Origin: a virus
DNA length: 42,303 bases
Virus record (IMG/VR): IMGVR_UViG_3300031963_000325
Location: 1-42,303 of that record
Reading direction: 5' to 3' (one strand)
Shown here: in pieces, positions 16,901-25,800 of the stretch
How the letters are laid out: each line of letters starts with the position of its first letter
Numbering within the stretch: the first letter of the stretch is position 1
Notes under the pieces: generated by a model
What the model was told of the DNA's origin: nothing
Databases searched by the model: none
What the model saw: the letters and a program-made list of their open reading frames with translations, nothing else
Made by a program: the position numbers and the translations under genes

Positions 16901-18386
16901 AGATACTAACTTCTTTAACTGCTTCTGCTTTGGCAATGGAGCTGAGAGTTATAAGATACGTGATTCAATTGTAGGGAGAACATTTAATTTAGGTACAAGA
17001 GTCACCTCAGTATCTGCTCAAGACTACAAGAGAGTTAGAAGGTTTGCCGACATCACTTACAGTGGTGTGTATAACTTTGAGACCAATGTTAATAAGCTAA
17101 ATGAATTTAACCTTGGCTTAGTTAACTATAAGTACCTAGAGGTTTCTTTTGGACCAATCTACATACTTGATGGTAGGGAGACAGACATCTTAGTACTACA
17201 GGAAGACAAGATATCCTATGTGCTTGCTAGTAAGAATCTAATTTCTGATTCAGCAGGAGGGGGTGCGATAGCTTCTGTACCTGAGATACTTGGTACACAG
17301 ATAGCTAGACTAGAAGAGTTTGGAATTAGCTTTAATCCAGAGAGTTACGTTAAGTGGGGATACGATAGGTTCTTTACTGATGTAAAGCGTGGTGCTGTTC
17401 TACAATTGAAAGGAGACCAACTTATAGTCATCTCAGAGATGGGTATGAGAACATGGTTTAGAGATACGTTTATAGACTTATTTAATACTCAAAAGCTAGG
17501 TGGATATGATCCTTACCTTAATGAGTATGTTCTATCAATAAATGATGATCCGCTTCCTCAAGAAGCTGATTGCATTAACTGTGGTATACAGCAAACATTT
17601 ACCATAGCTGCTGGGAACAGTGTTTCTTATTGTGTTGACTTGAATCAGCCAGTAGGCAATGCTACTGTTCTATATAGCGTACCTCCTTCATCTACTGCTA
17701 ACTTTGAGGTAGAGGTGACATATAATGCAGTCACTGTTTCATCTGGTGTTGTATCAACATCTGGATCACTTGTATTTAACAAGAGCTCAAATTCTGTTAA
17801 TGTTGCTACAGTTACAATAACAGCTACTAACAATGTAGTTATCACTGTGAATCCTAAGTGTCCTACAACATCTAACCTTACTGTTGTAAGAGTTACGTTG
17901 ACTAGTGTAGTGGATGCTGGTAAGTTTATTCACAATGAATACAGATACACTGATGGACCATTTATTTCACCAGTACAATCTACTTTAGTTACGTTCGCTA
18001 CAGGAGCATCTAGCCCAATAGTATCTCAGTTTACATCAGTTACTGGTGCTGAAGGAACTTCTGGTATACCTACATCTGGATCATCTGTTCAAATGAGATA
18101 CAACAAAATTGGATTTGATAATTTTAATTTTGATATATCATCAGATAAATTCAGATATTTACGTAGTAATACGGTGTATGGAAATAACCCAGTTGATATA
18201 GCAGCACTTGTTGCGGCTTCAACTAACGTTACTCCTGTGACTGGTTCAGGATCATTCTACTCTGGAGCGTTTACTGTTCCAAGTGGTGGTCAATACCTTT
18301 ACTTAATTTGGGATTATAGAAACTCACTTCCACTTCAGCTTTGCTATTCAAACATAAATGAATTCGATGCTTGCTGTGAATGTTAA
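13977..18386 (+). CDS. Tail nozzle / stabilisation protein (large)
   Basis: A 1469-residue, beta-rich protein. The N-terminal segment NFISGRMNKVVDERLIPDG, then YVDALNVRMGSTENAEIGV, is the hallmark start of the tail tubular (nozzle or stabilisation) proteins of Bacteroidota podoviruses, functionally comparable to T7 gp12 or P22 gp10. The middle alternates beta domains typical of propeller-like nozzles. From about residue 1200 the protein becomes Thr/Ser/Val-rich and adhesin-like, and it ends in a Cys cluster (DACCEC). The end is close in style to the next gene, suggesting a shared decoration domain. It follows the ring proteins by one base, which implies co-expression. Confidence 0.7.
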   Translation: MANITRNFISGRMNKVVDERLIPDGEYVDALNVRMGSTENAEIGVIENSKGNSKITELKYINGTALSSSAKCIGTITDSMNETIYWFVHDPNFAVGATGKLDMIVSFNVYTNILTYHVVSINDGGGVDTTLNFDPKYLITGVDIIDNFLFFTDDYNPPRVIDRFKSYAVPVSNIDQFSAESLLVIKKPPVEAPTVQLLNTGQQENFLEDRFICFAYRYQYEGGEYSAISQWSAPAFQPNPFDFSINSYLNEGMVNLYNTAEITYNTGGPLVKGIDLLFKETTSNVIKVIEKLNKADLGIVDNTYRTYTFTNSKIFTILPESELLRLYDNVPLLAKAQTIMGNRLMYGNYVEGYDMVDSNGRPVDLSYSADLISESIGVEQLPYTLGQGTYTFGFSQTINDSVAYIDLLSVELIEGASITVELRFDHDSFDGDTPFPTETTDNISITFSFTLPTSYNSVYELATSVEFQNAVGDIGNIQPVATSCNGTTLTDQSNCALPNNLDALIKYQSGISTYGQGIGIITSPASSSIGFQLLTMRYVDNTTTPTFNVYEYYGISYVEAFYQKSNTSRSLHSNRGYEIGIVYMDDFNRSTTALVSPNNTVNVPCSASDTKNSIQVTIPITQRPPYWATRYKFVIKPDEENYDTIYSSIYFNDPLTNNSYFLLEGENARKVEQGDRLIVKADTSGPTNTCTYATVLEKEAKASDFIQIPSELDPNVDIPVPSGVYMKINPNNFSVVVDELALIAPGTIEVEENNPGDYPVLQYPMNRYDSVSSSWVDYDVPAGSRIRMKIEFERLGAGQGNGDNCGRRIYTFEKEFIASESYNNMKDWWDGDNVAQVLDDGTSELGAGQPPIENVYDDSLATGSISTAIPSIDNETKNYYRFYQYPSTPGPNKDKVVLLISGTIRCSGVTQKKKRRSTVTATFEVFRADTTLIFETEPSNALPDVFFENELSFPIVNGFHTGNVQNQTAGQPAIIDTNFFNCFCFGNGAESYKIRDSIVGRTFNLGTRVTSVSAQDYKRVRRFADITYSGVYNFETNVNKLNEFNLGLVNYKYLEVSFGPIYILDGRETDILVLQEDKISYVLASKNLISDSAGGGAIASVPEILGTQIARLEEFGISFNPESYVKWGYDRFFTDVKRGAVLQLKGDQLIVISEMGMRTWFRDTFIDLFNTQKLGGYDPYLNEYVLSINDDPLPQEADCINCGIQQTFTIAAGNSVSYCVDLNQPVGNATVLYSVPPSSTANFEVEVTYNAVTVSSGVVSTSGSLVFNKSSNSVNVATVTITATNNVVITVNPKCPTTSNLTVVRVTLTSVVDAGKFIHNEYRYTDGPFISPVQSTLVTFATGASSPIVSQFTSVTGAEGTSGIPTSGSSVQMRYNKIGFDNFNFDISSDKFRYLRSNTVYGNNPVDIAALVAASTNVTPVTGSGSFYSGAFTVPSGGQYLYLIWDYRNSLPLQLCYSNINEFDACCEC

Positions 18387-18392
18387 TTAACT

Positions 18393-19601
18393 ATGGCTAC
18401 ACAAGCTACATATTATCTAGATGCACCATCACTTGGCTCTGCTACTGTGGTGTATTCTAATTCAACGCTTACTACCGTTGCCCCAAATGGATACTATTCA
18501 GATGGAGTAATAGTAAGAGAGCAGGTGTCTGGGGTATTATTACCTCAAGTTATTTGCCCATCATGCTCAGTTAGTTGCAATGCTACTATATCTGAAAGTG
18601 GTGCCCAAGGTATATACTATTTGAGTGTGAACTTGGGGAATGCCACTGGAGCTGTTGTTGTTGAATTTAATCCACAAAGTGTACCAGATGGTATAGTAGC
18701 TGTGTTCAATAGCGTAACATATAATGGTGTATCATCGCCATCATTTGGATGGCTACAAGGTACAGCTGGGTTGCCTACATACATAGGGAACTCTGCTAAT
18801 GATTGTGGTATAGTTTCAGGATCACCATATACGCTTAATGAATTTGGTTATGATGGAACGGACTTCTATAGTTTTGGTACAACTCAATCAGTAAGTGTTG
18901 CAGCAGGACAGATGGATTTAACTGCTGGAAATCCAGGGGCATGTGTAATGGTAATACCAAAGACTACTGCTTCTCCATCAGTATTAAACATTTCAATTAT
19001 TGGTGCATGCGTATCAACTATTTTTGATTTGAATTTATCTTGTCCAGCTCCTTTAACTTCATTTAGTTCAAGTACTGTAAATGCAAGTAGCTCTGCTGCT
19101 TGTTCAGATACCATAGACCAGACCTATTATGTGGCTCATGTAAATGGATCAGGTGGCACGCTTGGTCTATATGATTTGGTGTTTAGTGATGCAAATGGAC
19201 AATTCAAACTTGCTGCTGGATTCTATCAAACAAACGATGCAGGAACAGATGAGTGGTATGAAGTTGATGCTAATGGTGTAATTGTATCATTTGGTGATTG
19301 CTTGTATAATCAATTCACAGTTTACTTTGATATAACAACAGCTCCTAATACATACGGATGGGCTAGTTCACTAGCTGCTTGTGCAGGTACAGGAACTCCA
19401 TTGACCGTATATATCGTAGGAACGGAAGCATCATTATACGATGTGTTCCTTGCAGGAAAAGTGCTATATACAGACGCAGGACTTACTACACCACTAGATG
19501 GAAATAACACATGGTTTAAAACTGTATCTGCTCCAGCATTAGGAGAATCATTCCTATTAGATGGAGTAGGTGTAATATCAAACTGGGGAGGACCTTGTTA
19601 A
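18393..19601 (+). CDS. Tail adhesin-like protein with degenerate repeats
   Basis: A 402-residue protein, rich in Ser, Thr, Gly, Ala and Cys. At least three degenerate units are visible. One is around residues 8-50 (YYLDAPSLGSATVVYSNS, then GYYSDGVIVREQ, ending in CPSC). Another is around 260-305 (LVFSDANGQFKLAAGFYQTN, ending GVIVSFGDC). A third is at 355-402 (LAGKVLYTDAGLTTPLDGN, ending GVISNWGGPC). Such units recur in tail-associated adhesins of Bacteroidota phages. Each unit ends in Cys, which might form disulphides or bind metal. It is adjacent to the nozzle gene, whose C-terminus has a similar Cys-rich end, so it probably decorates the tail tip. Confidence 0.6.
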   Translation: MATQATYYLDAPSLGSATVVYSNSTLTTVAPNGYYSDGVIVREQVSGVLLPQVICPSCSVSCNATISESGAQGIYYLSVNLGNATGAVVVEFNPQSVPDGIVAVFNSVTYNGVSSPSFGWLQGTAGLPTYIGNSANDCGIVSGSPYTLNEFGYDGTDFYSFGTTQSVSVAAGQMDLTAGNPGACVMVIPKTTASPSVLNISIIGACVSTIFDLNLSCPAPLTSFSSSTVNASSSAACSDTIDQTYYVAHVNGSGGTLGLYDLVFSDANGQFKLAAGFYQTNDAGTDEWYEVDANGVIVSFGDCLYNQFTVYFDITTAPNTYGWASSLAACAGTGTPLTVYIVGTEASLYDVFLAGKVLYTDAGLTTPLDGNNTWFKTVSAPALGESFLLDGVGVISNWGGPC

Positions 19602-19604
19602 CAT

Positions 19605-20408
19605 ATGGACTACACATTATCATATAGCGAATCGAGTCAAGGATGGCCATCATTCTACTCTTTCATTCCTGAGTACATGATAGGAATGAACAACTATTTC
19701 TACAGTTTTAAGGGTGGAAATCTTTACAGACACAATGTGAATAACACTAGGAATAATTTCTATGGAGTTCAGTATACATCTAGAATAATTAGTGTATTCA
19801 ATGATGGTCCATTAGAAAACAAGTTGTTCAAGACTTTGAATCTAGAAGGAGATGCATCTTGGTCTGCTTTAATGGAGACAGATATACAGACATCTGGATT
19901 TATAAATGCGGCATGGTTTGAGAAAAAGGAAGCCTCATGGTTCGCATTTGTTCGCAATTCGGGAACTGTACCTGCCTCTCCATCTGAGTATGCGTTAAGG
20001 TCAGTAAATGGTATAGGAAGAAGTGCAACAGTTACAGGATCTGGATCAGCAGTAAATGTTAACTTTGCAATTAGTCCAACACCAATAAGCATAGGAAGTA
20101 TAGTAAGTATTGGTGATTATCTATATTACTCATTACCACCAAGTTACAATTCACCAGTGCTTTGTGGTAGAATTACAAACATTGTGGTTGACTATCCATT
20201 AGGAGTAAATAGACTTGTGGTGGATACAACAATAACTGGAGGTGGTGTACCACCAATAGGCACACCATACTTTATGTATATTAAGGGGTCAGTAGCAGAA
20301 TCTCATGGTGTTCTAGGTCACTATTGTTTGTTTACACTAGAGAACAACAGCACATCTAAGGTTGAGCTATTTGCAGTTGAGTCAGAAGTAATGAAAAGTT
20401 ATCCTTAA
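19605..20408 (+). CDS. Conserved tail protein
   Basis: A 267-residue beta-rich protein. The N-terminus (DYTLSYSESSQGWPSFYSFI, then MIGMNNYFYSFKGGNLYRHN) is a segment I recognise as recurrent in tail modules of Bacteroidota podoviruses, where the protein is virion-associated but without a settled role. Gly/Asn-rich loops and aromatic strands suggest a propeller or fibre-attachment domain. Placed between an adhesin-like protein and the first internal virion protein. No enzymatic motif is seen. Confidence 0.6.
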   Translation: MDYTLSYSESSQGWPSFYSFIPEYMIGMNNYFYSFKGGNLYRHNVNNTRNNFYGVQYTSRIISVFNDGPLENKLFKTLNLEGDASWSALMETDIQTSGFINAAWFEKKEASWFAFVRNSGTVPASPSEYALRSVNGIGRSATVTGSGSAVNVNFAISPTPISIGSIVSIGDYLYYSLPPSYNSPVLCGRITNIVVDYPLGVNRLVVDTTITGGGVPPIGTPYFMYIKGSVAESHGVLGHYCLFTLENNSTSKVELFAVESEVMKSYP

Positions 20409-20430
20409 ATTCGTATAAAAATATTTTGAT

Positions 20431-21399
20431 ATGGTACTAGAAACAGCAGCTACAGTAGTAGGAATATTAAGTTCTCTTGGTAGCGCAGGAGCATCATTTA
20501 CTCAGGCTGGCAAACAGGCAAGAATGGCTAAAAAAGCAAAGGCAGAAGCAGAACGTGCGTTTGCTGAGGCAAAGAAAAATCTTCAAGTAAATTTCTATGA
20601 GCAACTTGGTATACAAAGAGAAGCTTATGAACTGGAGCGTGAAGCAATGTTGTCTGCTGGGGCACAAGCTATTCAAGCTGGAGTAGAGAGTGAGAGAGGA
20701 GCAGCAGCTACAGCAGGAAGAGTTCAACTTGCACAACAGCAGGGACAAAGAGAAATTGCTGGAGCTATGGCCAAAGAACTTTTTGGTCTTGAAGCAGCTA
20801 CTGCTGAAGAGGAATCAAGGCTTGCAACTCAGAGAGCATCCCTTGATTTAGCACAAGCTGAGGGATCTCAAAATGCACAGGCAATAGCACAGGCAGCACA
20901 GGCAGCAGGTATATCTGGTGGATTTCAGGGACTAACTAGTGCGGCTCAACAATTTATTCAAGGCGCACAATTATATAAATCAGCAGAAGGTAAGAAAGAA
21001 TTGGATAGATTGAAAAAAGAATATGAAAGAGCTGCGTCAGATAATATTTTAGGTAGTAAATTTAAAGATCCTACTACAGGTCAAGCACTTCCATTTGATG
21101 TTGCTATATCAAGATTATCAGGATATGGAGGTGACTTATCTAAGATATCTGCAATGGATGCCCTTAGACGTGAGGAATATTTAGTTGATAGACCAGAGTT
21201 GTTAAGGTCAATAAGAGAAGGTGCATTTACAGCAGGGGGGACTGGGTTCAGAGAAGATATTACTGCTTCTAACCCAGCCTCTAGACAGAGCTTAAATCAG
21301 TTGAAGAATTTCCAAATGCAATCATTCGCTCCAAAATTTACTCCTCTGGATCAAATAAATTATTTTAGTCTTAATCCTTTTACAGTTTCAGGAAAATAA
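20431..21399 (+). CDS. Internal virion protein, T7 gp14-like role
   Basis: A 322-residue protein. The N-terminus is hydrophobic and Gly/Ala/Ser-rich (TAATVVGILSSLGSAGASFT) and could insert into a membrane. It is followed by about 150 residues of Ala/Gln/Glu-rich coiled coil (AKKAKAEAERAFAEAKK onward). The C-terminus is less regular. This layout is that of T7 gp14-type internal proteins, ejected first to form a channel in the outer membrane. It is the first of three successive genes for probable ejection proteins of growing size. Confidence 0.6.
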   Translation: MVLETAATVVGILSSLGSAGASFTQAGKQARMAKKAKAEAERAFAEAKKNLQVNFYEQLGIQREAYELEREAMLSAGAQAIQAGVESERGAAATAGRVQLAQQQGQREIAGAMAKELFGLEAATAEEESRLATQRASLDLAQAEGSQNAQAIAQAAQAAGISGGFQGLTSAAQQFIQGAQLYKSAEGKKELDRLKKEYERAASDNILGSKFKDPTTGQALPFDVAISRLSGYGGDLSKISAMDALRREEYLVDRPELLRSIREGAFTAGGTGFREDITASNPASRQSLNQLKNFQMQSFAPKFTPLDQINYFSLNPFTVSGK

Positions 21400-21402
21400 A
21401 GA

Positions 21403-22842
21403 ATGGAGACTTACTACAAATACGCTGAAAGGCAAGCAGATAGTTTTGTTAACTGGGCAGAGATTGGTAAGAATCTTACTGACATGCTTCAGAAAGAATT
21501 CCAAATTCGTGAACAGAAGAAGGCTGCCATTGATCAAGCTACTAGAGAAAGCTTAAAGGAATTATCTAATCAACCAACTGGACAGCATGAAGGTCTAAAT
21601 GCATGGTCTTTAAAGTATGCTGACGAAGCAAGAGAAGCTATCCTTTTGCAAGATAGATTATTGAAGAAAGGAATTCTAAAGCTAAAAGATTATACCATAA
21701 TGAGACAGAATCTCAATGATGGTACAGATGAGTTGTATTCAGCTATAAAAGGATATCAAGAGATATTTAAAACTAAAATGGATCGACTTAGAAGTAATGA
21801 TCCTGCAAATAAATCTCAACAAATTGAAGTAGACTTGATGTCTATGATAGAGGGATTTTCAGATTTCTCTAAGTCAAAAGTTTTAATTGACCCAACAAAC
21901 TTCACTGTAAGTATTGGTATCATGGAGCCCGATCCTAATAATCAAGGAGTAATGAGAGTAAGTAAGAATGTTGCTACCACAAGTTTCCTTAAAAAGATTC
22001 AGGATACAAAGTTTGATTACTTTGATTCATTCGCAAGAGCAAAAGATATTGCTAAAAATGTAGGTACTTATTTAACTACTGTGGTTCAAGAGAGCACTGG
22101 TTTAGAAGGTAAAACACTTACTATTGAAGACGCATTAGCAAAGCCAGCCACACAAAATTTTATTCGTCAAAAAATAAAGGCTGATTTAAGTAACCCATAT
22201 AATGTAACATCAATTTTGACTGAAGATCTTGTGGAAGATAAAGCTTATAATCCATATGTATCAAATATATCAGGATTGAAAGGTAATGTTATTGAGTGGG
22301 TATTTGATGGTCAATCAAATTTACCAATAGCTAATGTAACTGATGAGCAAATGAAGGCTGCTGAAGATTATATGTATGGGATGATTGTTGCTCAACTTCC
22401 TTATAAGGAAATACAGGCTAGATATAATAAACCTCAACCTAGCTCAGATGGAGGAGGAGGTGATCGTAGTTCAGGAAATACAATTCAACAGATTTATTCA
22501 GACTATTCATCAGCTCTTAATAGAATAGGATTGAGTAATTATACTTTTAGTAACAAAATGTCCACAACAATAGATAATATTAGGAATATTCTTTCACAAG
22601 TACCTGGAGGTTTTGATTTATCTGTTGAACCAGGGACTGAGGATGGAATAGTAAATATAAAAAAGGGTGATGCAATTGTTAAAACATTTAATGTAAAAGG
22701 AATTGATTCAGCAACACAGGGGAAATATGTTAATGAGTTTAAAGGAATACTTAGTAACTTAGCTGAACCATCTGAATTAGCAATTTGGACAAAAAGATCT
22801 GGTTCAGGTGGAACAGGAGGAATTAACTACTCAGACCTTTAA
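21403..22842 (+). CDS. Internal virion (cargo/ejection) protein, T7 gp15-like position
   Basis: A 479-residue mostly helical, charged protein between a gp14-like protein and the giant internal protein. This matches the order gp14, gp15, gp16 of T7 and the cargo proteins of crAss-like phages. Helical N-terminal half (AEIGKNLTDMLQKEFQIREQ, then KKAAIDQATRESLKEL), a Gly/Ser-rich linker at about residue 350 (SSDGGGGDRSSGN) and a short C-terminal domain. No enzymatic signature. It starts three bases after the previous stop. The role is inferred from gene order. Confidence 0.5.
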   Translation: METYYKYAERQADSFVNWAEIGKNLTDMLQKEFQIREQKKAAIDQATRESLKELSNQPTGQHEGLNAWSLKYADEAREAILLQDRLLKKGILKLKDYTIMRQNLNDGTDELYSAIKGYQEIFKTKMDRLRSNDPANKSQQIEVDLMSMIEGFSDFSKSKVLIDPTNFTVSIGIMEPDPNNQGVMRVSKNVATTSFLKKIQDTKFDYFDSFARAKDIAKNVGTYLTTVVQESTGLEGKTLTIEDALAKPATQNFIRQKIKADLSNPYNVTSILTEDLVEDKAYNPYVSNISGLKGNVIEWVFDGQSNLPIANVTDEQMKAAEDYMYGMIVAQLPYKEIQARYNKPQPSSDGGGGDRSSGNTIQQIYSDYSSALNRIGLSNYTFSNKMSTTIDNIRNILSQVPGGFDLSVEPGTEDGIVNIKKGDAIVKTFNVKGIDSATQGKYVNEFKGILSNLAEPSELAIWTKRSGSGGTGGINYSDL

Positions 22843-22845
22843 AAG

Positions 22846-25800
22846 ATGAACGAAGAAGTAATAAACGACCTATACAACAACGCAGTATCAAAGGGTTACA
22901 AGAAAAGTAGAGAAGAATTCATTTCATTGCTTCAATCAAATGATGCAGTTATGAATGATATGTATACTTATGTTCAATCAAAGGGATACAAGAAAGGAGT
23001 AGATGATTTCAAAGATTTGATTGGTGCCACCATAGAAAAGCCTGTGGCTGTAGAATCAAAAAAAAAAGAAGATACTACGGGATTACCTTCTGGGGTTGGT
23101 TCTTCGGCTTCGTCCGTATCAGCTCCTAACGATGAGATAAAAGCTTTATTTAAAAGGTATGCAGAAGAGGCTCCTTTAAGGAAGACTTTTGCGGATAGAA
23201 TTATACCACCTTCTCCTGCAACAACTCCTGAGTTTAAAAAAGAACTAAAGGAAGTTTCAATCAGAAAGGAAAAGGAAGATGCAGAATTATACTTAGCAAA
23301 ATTGAGGGCTGAAAATGAATTTGATAAGCTAGGAGAAAAGCCAAGGGTAGAGCAAAGTAAATATCTTAATGAGCAGTTAACACAAATTAATAAAGACCTT
23401 ATTGGAAAAGGTGAAGAATTTGTTGTGCCCGAAATGCAATACCGTTTTGGTAATCTAGGATTTAAATTTGAAGAAGCTGAAGGGGGTCGTGACTATATGA
23501 ATGTTACGGCATCAAATGGTAAGACTACTCAGATATCACTAGACAATTTTTTAGAATCTACATCTGCATCAGAAGCATTTAGACTTCAAAAATTTATTCA
23601 AGACAACACACCTGTCAAAGGGCTATTTGCTTTTGAAAAAACTTTGAGAGATCAAGATAAAGTTTTCAATAATCAAAAGGAAATTGATGAGTCTCTAGCT
23701 AGTATTAATTCTGAACAAGCTAATATTATGGCTAGAAAATATGAGTTTGTTAAAATTCAGAGTAGTCTAGAAGCAGAAAAAGCTAATTTAGAAAGTGTAC
23801 CTGAAAAACAAAGAAACACCCCACAGTACATTGCAAAAGTAAATGATTTCATATCAAAAGCCGACAAGTTTAGTAGTGATTTACAAGCGTTTGAAAAGGA
23901 TATTGAAAGTTTAAAAAATAAAGAACAGCAATTAAATGAGTCTATAGGTAAATATACTGAGATGAAATCTCAGCAAGGGACATGGTATGGTTCTGCTCTT
24001 AATGCTTTTGCAAATAAGTCTTATTATGATATGGCTAAGGGGTTAACTGGTGTCACTATTGATTTTATAGGAGAGGTAATTTCAGCTACTGGATTACCAA
24101 TAATGAGTCAAGAAAATTACGAGAAAAATTTTATAGAGCAAGCTAAGAAAGAAGGTGTAAATATTACTGAAGGAGAAGATTTTATATCAATAACTAGTAG
24201 ACTAAGTCCTGAAACTCTTGCTAATATAGAGAACAGAGTAAAAGATGTAGGAAAGAAAAGTGTAAAAGGAGAAGTAATAGGAGACTTAGATAAAACTTCA
24301 AAGATGATTATGGAATCATCAGGAGTTTCTCCTGAATATTACCAATCAGTTGAAGAAACATTTGTAGGAGGAGCATTACTTGGTGCATTAACATCCATAC
24401 CAGCTATGGCTGGTGGGCCATTAACTAGAACAGTATTGATGGGGTCACAAGTATTATCAGGGTTGGATGCTGAGATGTCTAATGACCCTGCATTTGCGGA
24501 TATATCAGAGAATGAAAAATATCTTGTTAAGGGACCCATTGCAGTAGCGGTTGCTACGTTAGAAAGCATAGGACTAAGCAACTTAATAAACCAAAAGGGG
24601 TTCTTAAATGGGTTAGTTCTAAAAGCACTTGGTAAAGTTGGAAAAGGAGCAAGCTATAAAACTTTTGGTGAAGCCGTAAAGAATGAAATTGATAGTGCTG
24701 TAGCAAGAGGGGCTTTGACTTTAGGTGCTGGTTTTTTAGCTGAGGCTGAAACAGGTGCTCTTCAAGAGGTTGCTGATATTACTATTAAGGAAATTTATAA
24801 TATGGCTAAGGAGAAGGAGATGTTTGATACTCCTGATTCTGTAGTTCAGTTTATTGAAAGAGTAGGGAAAGCTAGTATACAGGAGGGTATTGGAGCAGGA
24901 GTAATTTCTATACCTGCATCCGTATCTGCTGCCTACTCTGGTAAGGGATTCCTAGAAATGGATGATAATCAATTTATGCTATTTGAAAAGATAGCGAATG
25001 ATTCAAACATTAAAAAAGGATTTATTGCTACACTTAAGTCTAGAATTAATAGTGGAGAAATTACTGCTGCTGAAGGTAAAGATATATTAAATAATTACAC
25101 AAATTCTGTTGGTATATTAAACTCGCTACCTAATAACCTTGATATTCAAGGAAAAAAGCAGGCAATGAATTTACTAAAAGAGAGACGTGAATTAGAACTT
25201 CAAATTTCTGGTAAAGACCAAGCTTTGACTGTACCTCAACGCAATAGAATAACACAAATAAATGAACAACTAACTAAACTATCAGAAGATGCCGTTCAAA
25301 AGCAAGCAGCAGGTCAAGTACCTGTACAGCCAGAAGCCAGAGTTGGCCAAGAGGTGGCGCAAGGAGAACCCCAAGTAGAACCTCAAGTCGTTACCCAAGA
25401 AGGTCAAAAAGAAATAGCTGATGAGAATGTAATCCTAAGTGGATTACGTGATGGATTTAAGGCGGTTACTCGAAACTCTTTTGACATAAGATCTGATGCA
25501 GATGTTATGCAGAATATAGAGAACAGAAAATCTTTTACTACTTCAGTAACTAAGAATGGTAAAAAATATCTAGTAGTAGGATTAAAGCTAAAAGATGTTG
25601 AAGCAACTACCTCAGGAAGAGATGGGTATTCATTTGCTGCAATAGAAGACGATGGGAACCTACCTAGTAATGCTGTCGATGTTCTTACTCAGAAAGCTGT
25701 GTCTAATGTCTCATCTGTTTATCCTAATATAAAGACACCTACTATTGATATGTTTGCCCCAGTAGAGGGTAAGCAAGAAGTAATCCCTGCAAGCATTCAG

